Below are positions 6,844-10,916 of a stretch of 10,916 nucleotides of DNA, piece by piece. Both the position numbers and the translations under genes were made by a program. Source of the stretch: HGM11368 sp051883415. GTDB taxonomy: Bacteria > Bacillota > Clostridia > Christensenellales > UBA3700. Positions within the stretch are counted from its first letter, which is position 1. Each line of letters starts with the position of its first letter. The notes below the pieces were generated by a model. The model was not told where the DNA came from and did no database searches. It saw nothing but the letters and a program-made list of their open reading frames with translations. The stretch is from contig JBJETR010000047.1 in the NCBI GenBank assembly GCA_051883415.1, positions 1-10,916 of the forward strand, in the 5' to 3' direction.

Positions 6844-7057
6844 ATCGTTGATTGTCCTCATTGTCTTGAGGCTTATCGTCCGTTACGTCTATTTTTGGCT
6901 TAGATACTATTCCGCTCACGGCGAATACGCCGAGCACAGCCGTCATAACCTTGTCAATATAAGGTATATTCAATTCTCCGTTGATACTACTTAGCGCCAC
7001 GAGTATTGCGCTGATGACCGACAGCCAAAAATTATAGCTCTTCAATTTTTCTTTCAT
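6842..7057 (-). CDS. Small holin-like protein with two membrane helices
   Basis: A 71-residue protein with two hydrophobic segments, about 10-24 (FWLSVISAILVALSS) and about 37-51 (VMTAVLGVFAVSGIV), joined by a short loop. A very acidic hydrophilic tail follows (DVTDDKPQDNEDNQR). The start KEKLKSYNFWLSVISA is typical of phage holins of Gram-positive hosts (KxKxxxFWxxxxxA pattern), which form lethal pores in the host membrane to time lysis. It is the last gene of the late operon: its ATG is 1 nt past the stop of the previous holin-like gene and the terminator overlaps its own stop. The RBS is weak, so coupling to the upstream gene is probable. The family is recognised by pattern only. Confidence 0.75.
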   Translation of the reverse strand: MKEKLKSYNFWLSVISAILVALSSINGELNIPYIDKVMTAVLGVFAVSGIVSKPKIDVTDDKPQDNEDNQR

Positions 7058-7058
7058 A

Positions 7059-7280
7059 TTAACCCAACCTTGCTCTCATTTCTTGTCTGATTCTTTCGAT
7101 ATTGACGTCAATATCTTGCATATATTCCAGCCCTTTGCTAAGGCTATCGATAGTTGCTTGATACTTTCTTTCTCTCGCTCTGCTGTCCTTGAGTTGATAT
7201 ATCAACAGCGAGCAAAACAACAACGCCCAAATGCCGTTGGTGGCGGCAAATTCCAACAACGTTTGCCACATACTATCCAT
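7059..7280 (-). CDS. BhlA/UviB-type holin-like protein
   Basis: A 73-residue protein with one N-terminal membrane helix (about 15-31, GIWALLFCSLLIYQLKD) followed by a charged helical tail (RARERKYQATIDSLSKGLEYM). This arrangement, and the sequence from the helix into RERKYQ, is typical of BhlA/UviB proteins, which act as phage holins or in bacteriocin release. The ATG overlaps the end of the coiled-coil gene by 8 nt. A second in-frame ATG three codons later is an alternative start; GGTGAG lies upstream of the first. It pairs with another holin-like gene directly downstream, a holin plus co-holin or antiholin arrangement. No endolysin follows, because the operon is terminated after the second holin-like gene. 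Confidence 0.82.
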   Translation of the reverse strand: MDSMWQTLLEFAATNGIWALLFCSLLIYQLKDSRARERKYQATIDSLSKGLEYMQDIDVNIERIRQEMRARLG

Positions 7281-8259
7281 GTATTGCGCTCACCAAGTTG
7301 CCGTACATCAAACCTAGATACTTCTTGAGTTGTTGATTATTAACCACCAATTCGTAGGCTATATCCGACGGCATAGATTTATAGAACTCGATTGCCGCAT
7401 TCAGTCTACTATTATACTCGTCTAGTTTATCACCGCTGTAGCCGTATTTCACTTCATTTTCCCTTTCTTGGGTTTGAATGTTGGCAATATCTTCTCTTTG
7501 TTTTTGTATCATTTTGGTTCTGTTTTCCAAGTATTCAGTCGCCTTTTGACTTTGTTCGTCGTTGTATTTTTGTATCTTATCCAATTCCTCATTTCGCTCT
7601 TTGACCAACTTGTCGATGTCCGAGCTTATAGATTTTGCATAAGCAATATCGAGGTCGCTCAATGCGTCTTGTCTTTGAGCGTTTAGCTGTTGTATCTTGT
7701 AGTCTATTGCATTGACGTTGCTTAGGTATTTTCCATATATCTTTGCTTTCATATCCTCGTAGTCTTTTTGAGCTTGCTCGTCAAGATTGGTCTTGATAGA
7801 AGAGCGAATCGTACCTTTCTTTGCGGTAGTCGACTTGATTTGGTCGAGGTTGTCCTTTTTGTTTTGACTATTGTCTGCGTATTCTTTTTTCGCATTGACA
7901 AGAGCTGCGTTCTTCTTATTATTCTCAATATTTATCTTAGCGTCGTACTCGTCTTCGACTACAGCTTTTTCTTGCTCTCTCATCGGTGCGTAATAGTCTT
8001 GTATTCTAGCCTTTATCTCTTCTTCGCTTTCGCCCTCGTACGTCTTAGGCGTCCACTCGTAGGTTTCCGGCATGGTATTCTCGTACAAAACCCACCTGTT
8101 GCTTTGCTTATCCTTCCAAGCCTTATCCATTTCACGCAGTTGATTGTACAACTCGGTTTGCGACTCGGATAATTGTTGCTTTTGCGCCTCTCTCTGCGCC
8201 TTTTCTTCCTTATCCTTTTTGGTTTCTATACCAAAAAAATCCTTTATTTTCTCCCACAT
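7273..8259 (-). CDS. Charged coiled-coil protein of the phage late operon
   Basis: I do not recognise this 328-residue protein. It is rich in Lys, Glu, Asp, Gln and Asn and almost free of hydrophobic clusters. Long helical stretches are predicted from heptad-like patterns at about 10-55, 80-145 and 160-270. A short Trp/Tyr/Pro-containing break lies at 56-72 (WVLYENTMPETYEWTPK) and a more hydrophobic C-terminal end at 285-325. There is no signal peptide or membrane segment. The N terminus MWEKIKDFFGIETKK is amphipathic. It lies between the tail-protein genes and the holins, where short-tailed phages keep tail-needle, internal or ejected virion proteins, so a rod-like virion protein is possible. 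That is inference from position. GAGGAG lies 6 nt before the ATG, supporting the start. Its last 8 nt overlap the holin-like gene. Confidence 0.85.
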   Translation of the reverse strand: MWEKIKDFFGIETKKDKEEKAQREAQKQQLSESQTELYNQLREMDKAWKDKQSNRWVLYENTMPETYEWTPKTYEGESEEEIKARIQDYYAPMREQEKAVVEDEYDAKINIENNKKNAALVNAKKEYADNSQNKKDNLDQIKSTTAKKGTIRSSIKTNLDEQAQKDYEDMKAKIYGKYLSNVNAIDYKIQQLNAQRQDALSDLDIAYAKSISSDIDKLVKERNEELDKIQKYNDEQSQKATEYLENRTKMIQKQREDIANIQTQERENEVKYGYSGDKLDEYNSRLNAAIEFYKSMPSDIAYELVVNNQQLKKYLGLMYGNLVSAIHG

Positions 8260-8285
8260 TTTCTACTCCTCATCGCTATTATGCG

Positions 8286-8315
8286 ATTATACCTTGCTAT
8301 CCATTTTTTTAGTAA
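8286..8315 (-). promoter_or_regulatory. Possible internal promoter before the coiled-coil gene
   Basis: The 63-nt gap before the coiled-coil gene is the longest within this operon. Read on the minus strand it contains a perfect TATAAT (8291-8286) with a weak TTACTA (8315-8310) 18 nt upstream. It could drive separate transcription of the coiled-coil and holin genes. The -35 match is poor. Confidence 0.3.
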
Positions 8316-8322
8316 TAGCGTG

Positions 8323-8670
8323 TCACTTTTCAATCTTTTTGCCCCCTTTGACCTCTATCGAAACGTAGATTCCGTTATGAGCTCCGCACTCTATGACTAG
8401 GGTATGCTCTCCCTTAGACAAGCTGCCTTTCCAATGTTTTACACCGCCTTGCCAGGTCATACTTTCGCCGTCTATAGAGGCGTATTTGGCGTCTTGTCCC
8501 AAGGCAACCATTCTCACGTCACAACGTGTGTTTTCACACCAAAATCTCAATACGTATCGACAATTTTCCTTTTGCGGTTCAAAGCACCATTCGAGATTTT
8601 CTCTCATAGCCGACAGGGCTTGTAGAGAGTATCTCAACGCCTCGTCTATCTTATATGTCCACTCTTGCAT
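8323..8670 (-). CDS. Small phage late-operon protein, beta-rich C-terminal half
   Basis: A 115-residue protein I cannot name. Residues 1-28 look helical (EWTYKIDEALRYSLQALSAM). Roughly 35-110 alternates short strands and turns, with DGESMTWQGG (67-76), KHWKGSLSKGEHTLVIE (79-95) and GIYVSIEVKGG (100-110). The pattern of a tryptophan turn followed by GEHTLxIE recalls beta-sandwich modules on phage tail or decoration proteins; this is a resemblance, not an assignment. Four cysteines (29, 37, 45, 50) are spread through the first half. The gene begins 3 nt after the stop of the propeller protein, with GAGGTG overlapping that stop, so it is co-translated with the tail genes. It contains the second copy of the 18-nt word found upstream of murG. 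Confidence 0.8.
   Translation of the reverse strand: MQEWTYKIDEALRYSLQALSAMRENLEWCFEPQKENCRYVLRFWCENTRCDVRMVALGQDAKYASIDGESMTWQGGVKHWKGSLSKGEHTLVIECGAHNGIYVSIEVKGGKKIEK
8549..8566 (+). repeat. Second copy of the 18-nt word at 5534-5551
   Basis: AATACGTATCGACAATTT, identical and in the same orientation as the copy in the murG leader. Here it is within a coding region, where on the minus strand it encodes part of ENCRYVL of the 115-residue protein. Confidence 0.6.
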
Positions 8671-8673
8671 TTT

Positions 8674-10074
8674 TCACCTCAGATAATCTATTCTCAGTTC
8701 TATCGGTGAGATTTTTACCGTAGCCGTATCGTTGAATAGTTCGAAGTCAAAGTTCTTGCCCTTGACGTTGATAGCCACCTTATTGTTTCTTTGTGTCAGA
8801 GGGAATTGGTAGTTTATCCCGTCCGCCGTTACCGACAAGGTAGTCAGTGCGGATACTTTGTACTCGGCATATCTGATGTTTTTTAGTCTATTAGGCTCTC
8901 CAAAGTCCACGTCCTTTATCTTCCAACTTCTATTGCATTGTGTAAGATAATCTTCACCTTGCTCGGTCATCATCACCAATTCCTCGCATAGTTTTGACCT
9001 AGCCACGATTGCACTCAGATTTTTTGCTTCCACGCTGGTCAAATCGCCCGTCTGATAGCCACTCACCACGCAATAATTGTCCTTTTCCACGTCATAGATG
9101 ATTATCTCGGCGTTTTGTGTGACGATATATACTTGGTTTTGCTTGGCAGTTGCACTCTTGATTGAGTTGTTTTGACTAGTCATAGTTTCCAAGTCTACGT
9201 TCAGCCTTTTTACGCCGTAATAGTCGTAGCTATATGCGTTGTCTTTGGTGCAAAAAATAATTTTATTTTGCGTTGACGCCACCGACTCGCCTAAGATTTT
9301 TTCACCGCTGCTATACACTTTTTTTAGTTCGAACTGCGACTGCAAACTATAGCAAGTCAGTCTATATATGCCGTAATCGCAAAATAGGTAGAGATAATCG
9401 CCCATACTCACCAACTTGTTTATCACGCCCTGCGAGTTGTCGCATTCCAAATATCCGCCTCCACTCAGCGACACCTCCCAATCGAAGGGATCGAACACGT
9501 CGCTAAACCAAACGCTATTGTTCCCGCCTTTGACCAGGGCGAATATTCTTTCGTTGTGGCTGAGGAGTTGCACGATAACCTTGTCGGTCAATACCTTGGT
9601 CAGAGTTTGATTTTCTAGCACGTAGGTAGTGCCGCCCACACAGCCCAATAGGACCAAATCTCGTCCCATATAGTTATAATCCGTCACCGAAGCCACCTTT
9701 TCGTCAATATCCAAGTGTTGCCACCTTGCGTCACTTATGAGGTCGAGCATCTCCAATCCGCCGTCGTGACAAAAGATTAGTTTTCCGCTTCCCTTTTCGT
9801 TAGCGACTGTACGGACAAAAAATAGCTTTCCGTCGCCCACGCCATCGGGCAATTTTGCCACTACGCTACCGTCGTCCAGCTTGGTTTTCCCAAAGCCCCT
9901 CGCCTCGAGTAGCATATTGTTTTTGCACTCAAAATTGTATCCCTCGTCACAGCCGATACAAGGCAGTTTTCCGTCTTTCTTGACGTTGCCGTTGCCCTCG
10001 TACTTTGACAACGCGTAGTAACGAGTCTGTGGCTTTAGCGGCTTTGCGTTCTTCTTCCGAACTATCATCGCCAT
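8674..10074 (-). CDS. Putative phage tail/DNA-stabilisation protein (P22 gp10-like beta propeller)
   Basis: A 466-residue protein made largely of repeated short beta strands, as in a propeller. Repeated motifs of the type G-x-LxxLxx-G appear at about 97-111, 137-153, 170-190, 220-240, 270-287 and 313-331. SVWFSDVFDPFDWE (187-200) matches the FSD-x-x-D-P-x-x-W signature seen in several phage tail/stabilisation proteins. The last 70 residues (LSVTADGINYQFPL, 413-426, then KNFDFELFNDTATVKISPIELRI) resemble the end of P22 gp10 (SATTDGINY, then SPVTLSGCQIRVE). P22 gp10 sits under the portal and plugs the packaged DNA. The context fits: a head-tail adaptor is upstream, as gp4 precedes gp10 in P22. 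The first ATG overlaps the adaptor gene by 10 nt; the second ATG (10068) gives a classical ATGA overlap and may be the true start. Similarity is remote and from memory. Confidence 0.85.
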   Translation of the reverse strand: MAMIVRKKNAKPLKPQTRYYALSKYEGNGNVKKDGKLPCIGCDEGYNFECKNNMLLEARGFGKTKLDDGSVVAKLPDGVGDGKLFFVRTVANEKGSGKLIFCHDGGLEMLDLISDARWQHLDIDEKVASVTDYNYMGRDLVLLGCVGGTTYVLENQTLTKVLTDKVIVQLLSHNERIFALVKGGNNSVWFSDVFDPFDWEVSLSGGGYLECDNSQGVINKLVSMGDYLYLFCDYGIYRLTCYSLQSQFELKKVYSSGEKILGESVASTQNKIIFCTKDNAYSYDYYGVKRLNVDLETMTSQNNSIKSATAKQNQVYIVTQNAEIIIYDVEKDNYCVVSGYQTGDLTSVEAKNLSAIVARSKLCEELVMMTEQGEDYLTQCNRSWKIKDVDFGEPNRLKNIRYAEYKVSALTTLSVTADGINYQFPLTQRNNKVAINVKGKNFDFELFNDTATVKISPIELRIDYLR

Positions 10075-10604
10075 ACCCTACCTTTGATTTTCTTTTCTCG
10101 GTTGCTTCTACAAGCAACGGCAATACTATCCATAAACTTGTCGTTCATCATCACGGCTAGCTCGTAGTTGCCGTCAATCATGCAATACTCCGTACACGTA
10201 CCCATGGCGAGGCACACGGGCGAAACTCTGACGTCTACGTCGCACTCGTCGTCCAGGTCTACGTCGGCAGGCAAGTAGGAATACGTAATATCGACTTTTC
10301 CATCGCAATCCACCTTTAGTTTGGACGGCATTGCCTTCCATTGCGTCTCAACATCGTTGGATTTTACGCTCAACACTTCTTTTACTCTATAATCGAGCAA
10401 GGAGTATTCCACCACGCCGTCTTGCACGTTGCAAGTCTTTGTAGCCGTCAAAGGTAGATAGTCGCTAGCAATCTCTTTAATGACGATATTGGCGCATCTG
10501 ACGAGCAATTTGATTTTGGCGGTTGTCTTGGTAGAACTGCTGATAGTCGGATCTTCGTCACCGAGGAACGTCAGGCAAATTTCTATCACTTCTTTCAGTT
10601 TCAT
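10065..10604 (-). CDS. Putative phage head-tail adaptor protein
   Basis: A 179-residue protein whose layout fits the head-tail connector/adaptor family of short-tailed phages (P22 gp4 / T7 gp11-like role: a ring that joins portal to tail). An N-terminal helical part (KLKEVIEICLTFLGD, 2-16; KLLVRCANIVIKEIASDYLPL, 32-52) is followed by strands (70-115). The C-terminal helices carry the recurrent pattern of this family: CTEYCMIDGNYELAVMMNDKF (137-157), then ACRSNREKKIKGRVW (164-178). A strong AAAGGAG lies 4 nt before the ATG, which settles the start. The stop overlaps the next gene. Assignment rests on pattern and on the propeller gene that follows; without a profile search it stays putative. 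Confidence 0.85.
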   Translation of the reverse strand: MKLKEVIEICLTFLGDEDPTISSSTKTTAKIKLLVRCANIVIKEIASDYLPLTATKTCNVQDGVVEYSLLDYRVKEVLSVKSNDVETQWKAMPSKLKVDCDGKVDITYSYLPADVDLDDECDVDVRVSPVCLAMGTCTEYCMIDGNYELAVMMNDKFMDSIAVACRSNREKKIKGRVWR

Positions 10605-10633
10605 ATCGCTCCTTTGGCGTAGAGGAATCAGGC

Positions 10634-10916
10634 TTATCGTCCAATCCCTCCACGCACTTGATTTTCTATTATGTCATTAGTCCTTTGCAACAGTGCGTAG
10701 CCGTTTTCTCTCTCCAATCTTTGATTGTGCTCGTTCATCTCTTCTATTAGCCTCTCGAGATTTTCCACACGAGTTTTTCTCGCCCAAGTCAGCACTCTAC
10801 AATCCAGAGTATCATACGGAATATCGGCTTGCTTGGTAGGCTTACATCTGAGATTGTGCAGTTCGTATCGGCAGTTTCCCCGATTAAAGTATATTTGATA
10901 GTCGTCATCAATGCTC
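10634..10916 (-). CDS. Partial phage protein, C-terminal 93 residues
   Basis: An open frame enters from the right edge and ends in TAA at 10634, leaving 93 residues and no start codon in the window. It begins SIDDDYQIYFNRGN and has YELHNLRCKPTKQADIPY in the middle. It ends with a helical charged stretch rich in Glu, Arg and Asn (RVENLERLIEEMNEHNQRLE, about 49-68), likely a coiled coil, and a basic glycine-rich tail (VRGGIGR). It lies 29 nt upstream of the adaptor gene on the same strand with the same codon use, so it belongs to the same late operon. The position next to an adaptor suggests a small structural or assembly protein; I do not recognise the family. Confidence 0.75.
   Translation of the reverse strand, partial: SIDDDYQIYFNRGNCRYELHNLRCKPTKQADIPYDTLDCRVLTWARKTRVENLERLIEEMNEHNQRLERENGYALLQRTNDIIENQVRGGIGR

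Noticed and set aside
6473..6903. Open frames on both strands running across the N run
   Set aside because: They read through unknown bases and repeat copies; the protein would be artefactual and overlaps murG and the terminator.
7768..8172. A hydrophobic 134-codon plus-strand frame resembling a membrane protein
   Set aside because: It is the antisense of the Lys/Glu-rich coiled-coil gene, whose reversed codons yield Phe/Leu/Val; it has no convincing RBS.
5534..8566. The 18-nt repeats as attL/attR of the prophage
   Set aside because: They would enclose murG and cut inside a late-operon gene, leaving most of the phage module outside, and no integrase is present.

Overview
The window looks like a chromosomal scaffold fragment from a low-to-moderate-GC Bacillota (Clostridia-like) bacterium, probably a metagenome assembly. 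The type IIA topoisomerase and MurG proteins are Firmicutes-like, the genes have strong GGAGG-type ribosome binding sites, and a run of exactly 100 N (6657-6756) is a scaffold gap filler. Nothing in the sequence fixes the genus.

Left half, minus strand (107-5445): a compact three-gene operon read from right to left, made of a monoglyceride-lipase-like alpha/beta hydrolase, a GyrB/ParE-family ATPase subunit and a GyrA/ParC-family cleavage subunit. The gaps are 12 and 8 nt. The A subunit lacks the GyrA box and its C-terminal propeller resembles ParC, while its breakage-reunion domain is gyrase-like. The pair is therefore best read as a second, topoisomerase-IV-type enzyme rather than the dnaA-recF-linked gyrase. 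A short stretch at 1-106 has no gene and may be a dispersed repeat.

Middle (5446-6841): an AT-rich divergent promoter region with a perfect 9-bp dyad, then murG on the plus strand, on its own and not in a division/cell-wall cluster. After murG come copies of a roughly 41-bp tandem repeat interrupted by the 100-N gap, then a strong bidirectional hairpin terminator. The gap means that the linkage between murG and everything to its right is an assembly join, not a certainty.

Right half, minus strand (6842-10916): a tightly packed phage late operon read from right to left. It contains the C-terminal end of an unknown protein, a putative head-tail adaptor, a beta-propeller-like tail/DNA-stabilisation protein resembling P22 gp10, a small beta-rich protein, a 328-residue charged coiled-coil protein, a BhlA/UviB-type holin-like protein and a second small two-helix holin-like protein. 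The operon ends in a terminator at the stop codon of the last gene. No integrase or endolysin is visible. This suggests the distal end of a prophage, probably short-tailed (podovirus-like), or a domesticated remnant. The most interesting parts are this module with its unrecognised coiled-coil and small beta proteins, and the repeat array hidden in the gap.
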